Source: Streptomyces sp. NBC_01298 (GTDB lineage: Bacteria > Actinomycetota > Actinomycetes > Streptomycetales > Streptomycetaceae). From it: DNA of 64,000 nucleotides. The translations under genes and the position numbers were made by a program. Below are positions 53,181 to 64,000 of this stretch, piece after piece. The notes beneath the pieces are model-generated. The model was not told the origin of the DNA. It did no database searches and worked only from the letters and a program-made list of their open reading frames with translations. The stretch covers positions 1,240,001-1,304,000 of the forward strand of contig NZ_CP108414.1 in assembly GCF_035978755.1 (NCBI RefSeq), written 5' to 3'. Each line of letters opens with the position of its first letter. Positions within the stretch are counted from its first letter, which is position 1.

Positions 53181-54380
53181 TCAGACCAGGTAGGCGGGCA
53201 GCACCTCGGCGAGCCGTTCGTACTCCTCGGCCCGGTTGTAGATCTGGCCGCTCACCCGGATGCCGCCGCCGCCCGGCCAGGGCCAGATGAGTACCCGGAT
53301 CCGCTGCTCGGCCGCGATCCGCTCGCGCAGCGCGGCGGCGGCCGCAGGGGTTTCGGCCACCCCCGGCGGCAGGCGCAGCGTGCGCAGGGCGAGGCCTTCG
53401 GTGTACGGGAGCGGGGCGATTCCCGGGATCTCGGCGAGCAGGGCCGCGCCGTGGGCGGCCAGCGCGCTGTTGTGGGCGCGCACCTTGGCCGCGTCGAGCT
53501 CCTCCAGCAGGTCGAGCCCCTCCGGGGCGGCGAGCCAGCCGGTGTAGTCGAAGGTGGCGCGGTTCTCCACGGAGCGCGGGTAGCCGTGGTGGTCCTCCCA
53601 GGAGGGCACCGGCGGCCGGACCCGGGCACGGTGCCGCGGGGCGACGGACAGGATCGCGGTGCCGGACGGGGCGTAGGCCCATTTGTGGAGGTTGCCGAAC
53701 CAGAAGTCGGCGCCCCCGCCCAGCGGGTCCGGGATCATGCCGGGCGCGTGCGCGCCGTCCACGATGGTGGTGACGCCGCGCTCGGCGAGCTCGGCGAGAA
53801 GCCGGGGCGAGGCGATGAGCCGGGCGGTGGGCGAGCTGATGTGGTCGAGCACGGCGACCCGGGTCCGCGGGGTGACCCCGGCCAGCACGGTTTCCCGTAC
53901 GGCGTCCTCGTCGGGGAGGTCGGTCCCCAGGGCCACGGTGGTGAGCGGGGCGCGCCGCGCGGCGGCCGCGACGACGGTGCCGTAGCCGTGGTCGGTGACC
54001 AGGATCTCGTCGCCGGCGGCGAACTCCACGGCGTCGAGGGCCACGTTGGCGGCCTCGGTGGCGTTGGAAACGAAGGCGAGCGCGTCCGGCTCGGCGCCGA
54101 GCCGGGCGGCGATCCGGGTCCGGGCCCCGACGAGCCGGTCGGGGGCGCCGATGAAGAAGGCGTCGGGGTCCGCGTGCGCCTCGGCCCGCAGGGCGGCCTG
54201 TGCTTCCTGGACGGGGATCGGAACCGCTCCGAACGACCCGTGGTTCAGGTGGGCGATGTCATCGGAGAGCCGGAACAGCTCGCGGCCGCCCGGGAATTCG
54301 GCGGGGCGGCGTACGGACCCGGTGCGATCGGCACGGCCGGTCGGCTCGGGGCGTTCGGGCGGCTCGGGGAGCTGGGTCAC
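53181..54380 (-). CDS. Class V aminotransferase (cysteine desulfurase-like/isopenicillin epimerase-like)
   Basis: The GTG at 54380 is chosen for GGAGG six bases upstream; 399 aa. PLP fold type I with LNHGSFGAVP at the start, the cofactor Asp in VDGAHAPG and Lys in FGNLHKWAYAPSG. This belongs to the isopenicillin-N epimerase-like branch of class V. The substrate is unknown. Confidence 0.9.
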   Translation of the reverse strand: MTQLPEPPERPEPTGRADRTGSVRRPAEFPGGRELFRLSDDIAHLNHGSFGAVPIPVQEAQAALRAEAHADPDAFFIGAPDRLVGARTRIAARLGAEPDALAFVSNATEAANVALDAVEFAAGDEILVTDHGYGTVVAAAARRAPLTTVALGTDLPDEDAVRETVLAGVTPRTRVAVLDHISSPTARLIASPRLLAELAERGVTTIVDGAHAPGMIPDPLGGGADFWFGNLHKWAYAPSGTAILSVAPRHRARVRPPVPSWEDHHGYPRSVENRATFDYTGWLAAPEGLDLLEELDAAKVRAHNSALAAHGAALLAEIPGIAPLPYTEGLALRTLRLPPGVAETPAAAAALRERIAAEQRIRVLIWPWPGGGGIRVSGQIYNRAEEYERLAEVLPAYLV

Positions 54381-54452
54381 GTGGGACCTCCGTGGGTGCG
54401 GCGCGGCTGTCGAGCCGATCATGCCCCGCCGCCCGCCCGGAGCGACAGACCT

Positions 54453-54477
54453 CTCCCCGGCCATCGCGGCCGGGGAG
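54453..54477 (-). terminator. Hairpin downstream of nrdG
   Basis: A 10-bp perfect G+C stem (CTCCCCGGCC with its complement) with an ATCGC loop, beginning 23 bases after the nrdG stop. Confidence 0.7.
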
Positions 54478-54499
54478 GGGGACCTCGGCCGCCGGGCCC

Positions 54500-55141
54500 T
54501 CAGGCCGCCGGCGGGCGCGCGGTCTGGCGGAGCGTGGGGCCCGCGCCCAGTTCCGCGAGCCAGGCGTCCAGGTCGGCCACGGCGGGCGGGTCCAGCAGGG
54601 CCGGGTCCACCGTGGTGCGGAGCTGGTGGGGCACCCCCGAGGCGAGCAGCAGGCGCAGGCCGCGCTCCGCGGAGGCGGCCGCGTGGCCGATGCCGGTGAC
54701 CCGTTCGTAGCGGCCGGGCGGGGCCTTGACGTCGAAGCCGACCCAGTCCAGCAGGCCCGCGTCCAGCAGCCGGGCGAGGCGCCGGGGGAAGGCTCCCCCG
54801 GTGTGGAGCCCGACCTCCAGGCCGAGCGCACGGGCCTCCCGGACGGCCCGGGGCAGGCCGCGCTGGAGGAGCGGTTCCCCGCCCGAGAACACGATCCCGT
54901 CGAGCAGCCCCGTACGGCGGGCCAGGTGGCCGAGCACCTCGTCCCAGGAGACGGCGGCGGGGGTTCGGGCGGGCAGCAGGCCGGGGTTGTGGCAGTAGCC
55001 GCAGCGCCAGGGGCAGCCCTGGCAGAAGACGGTGGTGACCAGCCGGCCGGGCCAGTCGCAGGTGGACAGCCGGGACCAGCCGCCGATGCGGATGACCTCG
55101 TCCGGCTGCGCGCCGGACGCGGCCGGCACGGCGGGGCTCAC
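54500..55141 (-). CDS. nrdG: Anaerobic ribonucleotide reductase activating protein
   Basis: The GTG at 55141 overlaps the nrdD stop (GTGA); 213 aa. The radical SAM cluster motif is CPWRCGYC, and FSGGEPLLQ is the SAM-binding GGE motif. NrdG generates the glycyl radical on NrdD. It is in a two-gene operon, nrdDG, under the same cobalamin/NrdR control. Confidence 0.93.
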   Translation of the reverse strand: MSPAVPAASGAQPDEVIRIGGWSRLSTCDWPGRLVTTVFCQGCPWRCGYCHNPGLLPARTPAAVSWDEVLGHLARRTGLLDGIVFSGGEPLLQRGLPRAVREARALGLEVGLHTGGAFPRRLARLLDAGLLDWVGFDVKAPPGRYERVTGIGHAAASAERGLRLLLASGVPHQLRTTVDPALLDPPAVADLDAWLAELGAGPTLRQTARPPAA

Positions 55142-56915
55142 ACGGCCGCCTTGAAGTGGACGCGCTCGGCGTGTTCGCCCTTCTTGCCGATGTTGAAGGA
55201 GGACACCGGGCGGTGGTAGCCCATGACCCGGGTCCAGACCTCGCACACCGCCCCGCAGGTGGGGCAGTGGGGCTGCTCCCCCGCCAGGTAGCCGTGGTCC
55301 GCGCAGATGGAGAAGGTCGGGGTCACCGTCAGGTACGGGAGCCGGAAGGTCTCCAGCGCGCGCCGGACCAGTTTGCGGCAGGCCTCGGCCGTCGGGATCC
55401 GCTCGGGGGTGTACAGGTGCAGGACGGTGCCGCCCGTGCACTTGCCCTGCAGCTCGTCCTGGCGCTCCAGCGCCTCGAAGGGGTCGTCGGTCCAGCCGAC
55501 GGGCAGCTGCGAGGAGTTGGTGTAGTACGGGTTGGCGTCGGTGCCGGCCTGGAGGATGCGGGGAAGCGGGCCCGGTCCTCCTTCGCGAAGCGGTACGTCG
55601 TCCCCTCGGCGGGGGTGGCCTCCAGGTTGTAGAGGTGGCCGGTGGTCTCCTGGAAGTCGACCATCCGGGCCCGGACCCGGTCCAGGAGGCGGACGGCGAG
55701 GGCGTGGCCCTCGGGCGCGGTGATGTCGTACGCGTCGCCGCTGAAGTTGCGCACCATCTCGTTGACCCCGTTGACCCCGATGGTGGAGAAGTGGTTGCGC
55801 AGGGTGCCCAAGTACCGCTTGGTGTAGGGGAAGAGGCCCCCGTCGATCAGGTCCTGGACGGTGATCCGCTTGAGTTCGAGGCTGTCCTTGGCGAGCTCGC
55901 ACAGCCGGTCCACCTCGACCAGCAGCCCCGCCTCGTCGCCCGCGCAAAGGTGCCCGAGCCGGGCGCAGTTGAGGGTGACCACGCCGAGCGAACCGGTCTG
56001 TTCGGCGCTGCCGAAGAGCCCGTTGCCGCGCTTGAGGAGCTCGGTCAGGTCGAGCTGGAGGCGGCAGCACATGGAGCGGATCATGTTCGGTTCGAGCTCG
56101 GAGTTGATGAAGTTCTGGAAGTACGGGAGCCCGTACTTGGCGGTCATCGTGAAGAGCAGCTCGGCGTTCTCGCTCTCCCAGGGGAAGTCCCGGGTGATGT
56201 TGTAGGTCGGGATGGGGAAGGTGAACACCCGCCCGGTGGCGTCTCCTTCCGTCATCACCTCGATGTACGCCCGGTTGATCATGTCCATCTCGGCCTGGAG
56301 CTCGCCGTAGGTGAAGCCGGTCTCCTCCCCCGCGACCACCGGGACCTGCTCGCGCAGGTCCTCGGGGCAGGTCCAGTCGAAGGTGAGGTTGGTGAAGGGG
56401 GTCTGGGTGCCCCAGCGCGAGGGCACGTTGAGGTTGTGCACGAGCTCCTGGACGCACTGCCTGACCTGGTCGTACGTCATCGAGTCGAGGCGGACGTAGG
56501 GCGCGAGGCAGGTGTCGAAGGAGGAGAAGGCCTGGGCTCCCGCCCATTCGTTCTGCAGGGTGCCGAGGAAGTTCACGATCTGGCCCACGGCCGAGGACAG
56601 GTGCCGGGGCGGGGCGGAGTCGATCTGTCCGGGGACCCCGTTGAAGCCCTCGGTCAGCAGGGTGCGCAGGGACCAGCCGGCGCAGTAGCCGGAGAGCATG
56701 TCCAGGTCGTGGATGTGGAGGCCGCCCTCGCGGTGCGCGCGGGCCACGGCGGCGGGATAGACCTGTTCCAGCCAGTAGTTCGCCGTGACCTTGCCGGCGG
56801 CGTTGAGGATGAGGCCGCCGAGCGAATAGCCCTGGTTGGCGTTGGCGTTCACCCGCCAGTCCCGGCGGTCCAGGTATTCGGTCACGGTCTCTACGGCGTC
56901 GACGACAGCAGTCAC
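55138..56915 (-). pseudogene. nrdD: Anaerobic (class III) ribonucleoside-triphosphate reductase, one-base frameshift
   Basis: GTG start at 56915 with GGGAGGG upstream; about 592 aa when corrected. The N-terminal part reads normally to DRARFP, and the other frame continues RILQAGTDANPYYTNSSQLP. The break lies in a G run at 55560-55563 that should have five bases. The C-terminus is complete, with the zinc site CPTCGAVC and the glycyl radical region RVMGYHRP. The otherwise perfect reading makes a sequencing error more likely than true loss. NrdD makes dNTPs from NTPs without oxygen, unusual in a mostly aerobic streptomycete. Confidence 0.85.
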
Positions 56916-56964
56916 GGCAGCCCTCCCACGAGGCTCGGCACGGAAGAATGGCGGGCTTCGAAGC

Positions 56965-57086
56965 CCATGCCGGCAGGGGTCGGACTCGTCCGCCGTGGCG
57001 GACTCACCGTTGCGGGGCAGTCCCGGATTCCCACCGGGTTCCCTGTTGCCTCGGTCGGGGAGAGGCCCCGCCGAACCGGCAGAGCC
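56965..57086 (-). promoter_or_regulatory. Cobalamin riboswitch upstream of nrdDG
   Basis: On the minus strand the leader contains the conserved cobalamin aptamer elements: GAGGCAACAGGGAA, then GGTGGGAATCCGGGACTG, CCCCGCAACGGTGAG, and the B12 box AGTCCGACCCCTGCCG. A perfect GGGCTTCGAAGCCC hairpin (56953-56966) sits at its 3' end, before the nrdD ribosome site, as a likely expression platform. Vitamin B12 should switch nrdDG off, since a B12-dependent class II enzyme then suffices. Confidence 0.9.
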
Positions 57087-57087
57087 A

Positions 57088-57135
57088 ACACTACATATAG
57101 ATGTGATGGCAGATCACCACCACTACATATGGGGT
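57088..57135 (-). promoter_or_regulatory. Pair of NrdR boxes
   Basis: acaCtAcATaTaGatg (57088-57103) and ccaCtAcATaTgGggt (57120-57135) match the NrdR consensus acaCwAtATaTwGtgt at nearly all conserved positions. Their 32-bp spacing, three helical turns, is typical. They lie just upstream of the riboswitch, over the expected nrdDG promoter. Confidence 0.82.
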
Positions 57136-57175
57136 GACGAAGGTCCCGGAGCAAGGGACTTCAGGCCCTGCGGGC

Positions 57176-59038
57176 TCAACTCCGACCGCTGGTGGCGGCG
57201 TAGTACTGGAGGTCCTGGACCTCTACCGTGCGGTCCACCCGGTACGGCAGCTCCACCCGGGCCCCGGCCTTGCCGTCGCGCACCACGGCCGCCGAGCCCG
57301 TGCCCGGCCCCAGGGGCAGCAGCTCGCAGTGGACACCGGCCGGAGCGGCGTGCGCGTCCCCGGCCGCTCCCACGGCCGTACGGATGCTCGCGGGCGCGGT
57401 CAGGAAGCTCAGCACCTCCACCGTGTCCCGGGCCGCGGCGCTGCCGCCCCGCAGCGACATCACCAGGGACTGGCCGCCGCTCGGGTCGGCGGCGGCGAAC
57501 TGGGTGCGCGAGCTCAGGTACAGCGTGTCGCGGGCGATCTTCGGCCAGCCGCCCGTCTTGAACCGGGTGAGGTAGTACGAGGAAAGGTCCAGGTAGGCAT
57601 GGCCGTTGTGCAGGGAGGGCGCGAACTGGCTGCCCTCGCTGTAGTCGTTCCAGGTGGTGAGCTGGACCCAGTCGGCCCCGTCCTCGATGGCGCGGTTCCA
57701 TGTGGCGCGCAGGGTCGCGGTGTTGCCGGCCTCGTCGTAGATGCCCTGGTTGGGCCGGGCGTCCTGGACCGATACGGGCTGCATCCAGATCTTGCCCGCG
57801 CCGTGGGCGCGCCGGACGTCGCGGGTGGAGCTCTCCTGGCCGACGTAACTGCGGCTGCCCCACTCGGAGAATCCGTAGCTGATGGGCTCGAATTCACCGC
57901 TGTGCGCGCCGAAGTCGAGAAAGAGCGGAACGAAGGCGGTGCGGATGCCGTGCCGGGACTTCAGGACGTCCATGACCCGGGTCCACCAGGCGGCGCTCTT
58001 CTCCTCGGCCTTGAACGGCGAGACGACCAGCCGGCCGTCGGGCAGCCGGTGGGCCGCCGGGGCCTTGCCGAGGTCCGCGAGGAGGTCGGCGAGCACGGCC
58101 GGGTCGTCGGTGCCCAGGGAGGTCATGTCCGGCATCAGCATGACCTTGAAGGCCGGGTCCACCGAGCGGGCGGCCTCCATCAGGAGCGCGCAGCGCTCCC
58201 GGTTCTTCCCGGCCAGGGAGAGCAGGTCGAGGGTGAATCCGTCGAGGCCCGCGGCGCGGGCCGTACGGACCTCCTGCTGGAGGTTGGCGAGCTCCCAGTT
58301 CCCGGCCTTGGGCGGGACGGGCAGCGGCCGGTCGCGCAGCAGGCCCCCGTAGCGCTCGTGCTTGCCGTTCTCGCCGTCCGGCTTCAGGTAGTTGCGGGTG
58401 TAGTAGTCGGCGTCGGCGTTCGCGTTGTCGAGGGAGAGCGGGTACGGGGTGAAGTAGTGGGCGAAGACCAGCTTCTTGCCGGCGGCGCCGGAGCGCAGGG
58501 CGGCCGGCTGCGGCATGTCGAAGGGCAGCGGGCCGGACGGGCGGACTCCGTCGTCGCCACCGGACTCCGGGTCCTCGGGTTCCGGGGACGGCGCGGGCGT
58601 GCTCTGCGGGGCGGTGGCGGCCGGGCCTCCGGTGGCGGCGGGGCCGGTGGCCGTGGGCGCGGGGCCGTCGCCGGGGCCCGCGGGCAGCGTGGCGCCCGGG
58701 ACCGCTCCCGGACGGCCCTGCGCTCCGGCGACCGTGCGGGTGTCCCAGGCGAGGCCCGTCGCTGCGCAGACGCCCACGAGGAGGAAGGCGGTCAGGAAGA
58801 GGCTCAGCACGGGTCTTCGGCTGCGGAAGCCCGGGCGACCGCGGAAGCCCGGGCGGCCGCGGAAGCCCGGGCGGCCGCGGAAGCCCGGACCGCCCTGGAG
58901 GCCCGCACGGCGCCTGAAGCCCGCACGGCCGCGCAAGCCCGCACGGCCGCCCAAGCCCGTACGGCCCCGCAAGCCCGCACGGCGCCGGTGCGACGCGGGT
59001 CTCGCGCCCCGCCCTGCCCGACGCCGGTCCGCACTCAT
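57176..59038 (-). CDS. GH71-like (alpha-1,3-glucanase type) glycoside hydrolase, membrane-anchored
   Basis: The ATG at 59038 follows GGGGAGGG; 620 aa. Residues 1-75 are an Arg/Gly-rich tail with FRGRPG hexapeptide repeats, predicted cytoplasmic. One membrane helix (LSLFLTAFLLVGVCAATGLAW) is followed by a Pro/Ala/Thr linker and an extracellular catalytic domain from about 175 (KLVFAHYFTPYPLSLDN, GLDGFTLDLLSL, FVPLFLDFG, WVQLTTWNDYSEGS). The domain resembles GH71 endo-1,3-alpha-glucanases and the related GH99 group. The family is likely; the substrate is inference. Confidence 0.8.
   Translation of the reverse strand: MSADRRRAGRGARPASHRRRAGLRGRTGLGGRAGLRGRAGFRRRAGLQGGPGFRGRPGFRGRPGFRGRPGFRSRRPVLSLFLTAFLLVGVCAATGLAWDTRTVAGAQGRPGAVPGATLPAGPGDGPAPTATGPAATGGPAATAPQSTPAPSPEPEDPESGGDDGVRPSGPLPFDMPQPAALRSGAAGKKLVFAHYFTPYPLSLDNANADADYYTRNYLKPDGENGKHERYGGLLRDRPLPVPPKAGNWELANLQQEVRTARAAGLDGFTLDLLSLAGKNRERCALLMEAARSVDPAFKVMLMPDMTSLGTDDPAVLADLLADLGKAPAAHRLPDGRLVVSPFKAEEKSAAWWTRVMDVLKSRHGIRTAFVPLFLDFGAHSGEFEPISYGFSEWGSRSYVGQESSTRDVRRAHGAGKIWMQPVSVQDARPNQGIYDEAGNTATLRATWNRAIEDGADWVQLTTWNDYSEGSQFAPSLHNGHAYLDLSSYYLTRFKTGGWPKIARDTLYLSSRTQFAAADPSGGQSLVMSLRGGSAAARDTVEVLSFLTAPASIRTAVGAAGDAHAAPAGVHCELLPLGPGTGSAAVVRDGKAGARVELPYRVDRTVEVQDLQYYAATSGRS
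58820..58985 (-). repeat. 18-bp tandem repeats coding for (FRGRPG)n/(LRGRAG)n
   Basis: About nine units; the four at the left (AAGCCCGGGCGGCCGCGG type) are nearly identical and the rest drift. They encode an Arg-Gly-rich cytoplasmic tail of the GH71-like protein. Confidence 0.85.
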
Positions 59039-59342
59039 CCTGGCCCTCCCCAGAGCATTCCCGCGCCGCGCCCGGACATCGGGCCGCACCGCAGCAGTAC
59101 AGCGGATTCCGGGCCCCCGGACAACCGTTGCCGGAAACGGCCGCGAACGACGGGGGTCGCGCCTCTTCGTACGGGGGTGGACAAAGCCATGTGACCTGTA
59201 CAACTCCGGCGATCATCGGACGCCACGGTCCTTTCAGCGGAATAGGGAATTCCACTGGCCTTTCCTGAAAAGTGGCGCATAATCGTCTTCATGCGGCTTG
59301 AAACAACCCTCTTGCCGCAGGTCACGCATGCAGGGGGGCATC
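59039..59342. other. Divergent intergenic region, no gene seen
   Basis: 304 bases separate the GH71-like and truncated STAND genes. A CATAAT -10-like hexamer (59278-59283) faces right. CTTTCCTGAAAAG is at 59260-59272. I see no small gene, RNA or strong hairpin. Confidence 0.6.
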
Positions 59343-59801
59343 GTGTCGATGAGGGATTCCAGAGGAGCCGGTACTTTCCCGGCGACCTCCGCGGAGCTGT
59401 CCCGTCTATTCACCGCCGTGCGGCGGGGCAAGGTGCTGACCGTCACCGGTCGGTTCCGTGAGCCCCGGAGCCAATTGGTGCGGGAGATCGGGCAACGGCT
59501 CTCGTCCAATTTCTACGACGGAGTGGCCGTCGTGTCCATGGACCGGCGGTTCGGGATCCGCGACCTGACCGCCGCGCTGGGCAGTCTGCCCGGCATGCCG
59601 TTCCTGCCGTACGGGACGTCGAACGCGGCGTCGTGGCTGGCGGAGCGCGACATGCTGCTCGTGCTCGACGGCTGCGAGCACCTCGCGTCCGAGACCCTGG
59701 ACTGGCTGCGCGAGCTGCTCGCCGTGGCTCCCGGGCTGCGGATCCTGGCCGCCGGGCGCGACCCGCTGGCCTTCTCGCCGGATCAGGTGCACCGACTCTG
59801 A
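59343..59801 (+). CDS. Short STAND/NB-ARC-like protein, truncated
   Basis: GTG start after AGGGGGG; 152 aa. It matches only the nucleotide-binding part of LuxR/AfsR-type STAND regulators: a VRRGKVLTVTGRF region where the P-loop should be (but without GxGKT), Walker B LLVLDGCEHL, and LRILAAGRDPL (sensor). No HTH or repeat domain is present. With the P-loop lost it should not hydrolyse ATP. It is either a remnant or a small adaptor. A strong hairpin follows. Confidence 0.7.
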   Translation: MSMRDSRGAGTFPATSAELSRLFTAVRRGKVLTVTGRFREPRSQLVREIGQRLSSNFYDGVAVVSMDRRFGIRDLTAALGSLPGMPFLPYGTSNAASWLAERDMLLVLDGCEHLASETLDWLRELLAVAPGLRILAAGRDPLAFSPDQVHRL

Positions 59802-59815
59802 GCGGGTGCGGAAAC

Positions 59816-59855
59816 GGGTCCGCCCCGGTCGGCGATTGCCGACCGGGGCGGACCC
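59816..59855. terminator. Terminator after the truncated STAND gene
   Basis: An 18-bp perfect stem (GGGTCCGCCCCGGTCGGC with its complement) and a GATT loop, 14 bases after the stop. There is no T-run. Confidence 0.88.
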
Positions 59856-59867
59856 GTGGAAGCGGTG

Positions 59868-59951
59868 GACCTCAGTCCCGATGAACCTCAGTCCTGATGA
59901 ATCTCAGTCCCGATGAATCTCGGTCCCGATGGACCCCGATCCCGATGAACC

Positions 59952-59953
<2 letters not shown>
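59868..59953. repeat. Five tandem copies of a 16-bp unit ending CTCAGTCCCG
   Basis: Units of the form ATGAAYCTCAGTCCYG, with one or two changes each, lie between the terminator and the icd stop codon and run into the last bases of icd. Confidence 0.8.
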
Positions 59954-62233
<2,280 letters not shown>

Positions 62234-62387
62234 CGTGATCGGGCCGGTCTGGACAGCCCCCCGGCGCAAGGTCGGAGGAGACGCGCGTCACGCGGGGCGC
62301 CGGGGGAGGCCCCGAACGCCGAAAACGCCGCCACCGGCTGTTTCCAGCCAGGGGCGGCGCTCGGGCGCTACGGATTCACGGACCCGC

Positions 62388-62741
62388 TCAGGCGTGGACG
62401 GCCTTCGGGCTCGGGCCGTACTGGTTCGGGCCGGGGGTCCCCTCGGTGGCCATGAGCACGATGGCCCAGATCCAGCCGACGAAGGGGATGATGCCGACCA
62501 GGATCCACCAACCGGACTTGCCCTGGTCGTGGAGGCGGCGCACGCCCACCCCGAGCGTGGGGAGGAAGAGGCCGAGAGCGAGCAGCGAGTACAGCAGCGG
62601 GTAGGTGCCGAGCGCGAAGTCGACGACGATGGCGACGATCAGCAGCGCCACGTAGATCAGCGTGTACATCCAGTATTCCTGGCGCCGGGCGCGACCGTTG
62701 AAGTCGACGTACCGCTTGACGACATCGGTGAAGTAGTGCAT
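62388..62741 (-). CDS. DUF805 family membrane protein
   Basis: The ATG at 62741 is preceded by GGGGGGACCC; 117 aa. It has the DUF805 signature YVDFNGRARRQEYWMYTL, three or four membrane helices, and GVGVRRLHDQGKSGWW before the last helix. The function is not established. Confidence 0.92.
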   Translation of the reverse strand: MHYFTDVVKRYVDFNGRARRQEYWMYTLIYVALLIVAIVVDFALGTYPLLYSLLALGLFLPTLGVGVRRLHDQGKSGWWILVGIIPFVGWIWAIVLMATEGTPGPNQYGPSPKAVHA

Positions 62742-63012
62742 GGGTCCCCCCAGAGGACGACGTTCCGGCCCACCCGGACGGAGCAAGCCGGGGCAGAACT
62801 TATGCCCCGCTTACGTCGCGGTCAAGCCATTTGGCGAGGCACCAAAAAGGTTACTTTTCGCCGCTCGGCGGCTCAAACACACCAGTACCGGACGCAACTT
62901 GGGACCCCTTGCCCCCACGCGCTCACCGCCCGTGACGAAATGACCTGACGGAAGTCTTACGGCGGGGCGTGGGAGCCCCCGGCCCGCCCCGGCGGTCCGT
63001 AACGTCCCGGTC

Positions 63013-64000
63013 ATGCGCGTACTCGTCACCGGCGGATCCGGGTTCATCGGCTCCCACATCGTTACCACTCTGCGCCTCCACGGCCACGACCCCCTCGTCC
63101 TGGACCTCGTCCCCCCGCCGAACGGTGGCGAGTTCGTACGGGCCGACGTCCGCGAACCCGAGGCGGTGCGCAGGGCCCTGCGCGGGGTGGACTCCGTCTG
63201 CCACCAGGCCGCGATGGTCGGCCTCGGCAAGGACTTCGCGGACGCCCCGGCGTACGTCTCCCACAACGACCTCGGCACGGCGGTGCTGCTCGCCGCCATG
63301 GCGGACGGCGGGGTCCGGGACCTGGTCCTCGCCGGCTCGATGGTGGTCTACGGGGAGGGCCGCTACGAGTGCCCCCGCCACGGGGTGGTCCGCCCGGGCC
63401 CGCGCCGCGCCGCCGACCTGGCCGCGGGCCGCTTCGAACCGCACTGCCCCACCTGCGACTCGGAGCTGGCGCCGGGGCTGGTGGCCGAGGACGCCCCGAC
63501 GGATCCGCGCAACGTGTACGCGACCACGAAGCTGGCCCAGGAACACCTGGCGGCCTCCTGGGCCCGGTGCGTGGACGGCCGGGCGGTGTCGCTGCGCTAC
63601 CACAACGTGTACGGCCCGGGAATGCCGCGCGACACCCCGTACGCGGGCGTGGCCTCCTTCTTCCGCTCCTCGCTGGCGCGGGGCGAGGCCCCGCAGGTGT
63701 ACGAGGACGGCGGCCAGCGGCGGGACTTCGTCCACGTGACGGACGTCGCGGAGGCCAACGCCCTGGCCCTGGAGGCCTCGACACCGCCCGGCGTGTGCAC
63801 CGCGTACAACGCCGGCAGCGGAACCCCGCACACGGTCGGCGAGATGGCCACCGCCCTGGCCGCGGCCCACGGTGGCCCCGCGCCCGTCGTCACCGGCGAA
63901 TTCCGCCTCGGCGACGTCCGCCACATCACGGCCGACTCCCACCGCCTGCGCACGGACCTGGGCTGGCGGCCGGAGACGGACTTCGCCACGGGCATGCGGG
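63013..64000 (+). CDS. NAD-dependent epimerase/dehydratase (partial at the window end)
   Basis: It opens at ATG 63013 and runs off the window, with at least 329 residues. Extended SDR: the Rossmann motif TGGSGFIGSHIV is at residues 6-17, a catalytic Ser in LAGSMVVYGEG, and YxxxK in YATTKLAQEH. An insertion with CPRHG and HCPTCDSEL could bind zinc, a feature of some sugar-nucleotide or sterol-like epimerases. It is probably a nucleotide-sugar enzyme; the substrate is unknown. Confidence 0.9.
   Translation, partial: MRVLVTGGSGFIGSHIVTTLRLHGHDPLVLDLVPPPNGGEFVRADVREPEAVRRALRGVDSVCHQAAMVGLGKDFADAPAYVSHNDLGTAVLLAAMADGGVRDLVLAGSMVVYGEGRYECPRHGVVRPGPRRAADLAAGRFEPHCPTCDSELAPGLVAEDAPTDPRNVYATTKLAQEHLAASWARCVDGRAVSLRYHNVYGPGMPRDTPYAGVASFFRSSLARGEAPQVYEDGGQRRDFVHVTDVAEANALALEASTPPGVCTAYNAGSGTPHTVGEMATALAAAHGGPAPVVTGEFRLGDVRHITADSHRLRTDLGWRPETDFATGMR

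Overview
The window is from a Streptomyces-type actinomycete chromosome. It is very G+C-rich, uses many GTG/TTG starts with GGAGG-type ribosome sites, has TTA codons in two regulatory genes, and carries a SARP-type regulator, AraC/TetR/HxlR/XRE regulators, a SpoIIE phosphatase, class-switching ribonucleotide reductase genes and a monomeric isocitrate dehydrogenase.

Layout. 1-14.4 kb is ordinary accessory metabolism: a nuclease of the SbcD type (cut by the window edge), DoxX, an esterase, a P450, an SDR, TetR with a VOC protein and DinB, an enoyl-CoA hydratase-family hydrolase, a reductase, an FAD monooxygenase, AraC, MFS and DUF6434. A 161-bp MITE-like element flanked by CTAG sits exactly at the stop codons of two convergent genes. 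14.4-33 kb looks like one large RiPP (modified peptide) locus. A leftward arm encodes ABC ATPase, ABC permease, YcaO and TfuA. A rightward arm encodes ATP-grasp, a small HTH protein carrying a leader-like domain, a cyclase-ATPase, a subtilase, a GAF protein and an XRE-STAND ATPase. A second leftward arm runs from an 88-aa precursor with a Cys-Ala-Cys tail through a radical SAM/SPASM enzyme, a PqqD-like protein, an FAD enzyme and an S9 peptidase, beside a SARP-like activator. TTA codons and 11-bp direct repeats suggest bldA and SARP control.

33-40 kb is a second peptide-related locus. A Sec-secreted 74-aa peptide with three Asp-Ile-Gly-Trp-Pro repeats is divergent from an XRE-TPR regulator. 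The same inverted repeat (TTGGCAA-N4-TTGCCAA type) lies in front of this pair and in front of a divergent ATP-grasp ligase/MFS pair 3 kb away. This resembles a secreted-peptide sensing circuit. Both ATP-grasp copies are damaged: one by a run of 34 C and frameshifts, the other by an 11-bp duplication and a deletion of about 40 codons. A phospholipase C follows.

42-64 kb returns toward core genome: HxlR with a beheaded RidA, a PP2C/SpoIIE phosphatase, an HTH-NACHT STAND protein (a candidate defence or signalling ATPase), tRNA-Pro(GGG), DUF309, the lactate-oxidation genes lutABC, cobF, an aminotransferase, and anaerobic ribonucleotide reductase nrdDG behind a cobalamin riboswitch and two NrdR boxes (nrdD frameshifted by one base). 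Then come a GH71-like hydrolase, a truncated STAND protein, icd, DUF805 and a partial epimerase. Several homopolymer-associated frameshifts suggest that parts of this assembly contain base errors.
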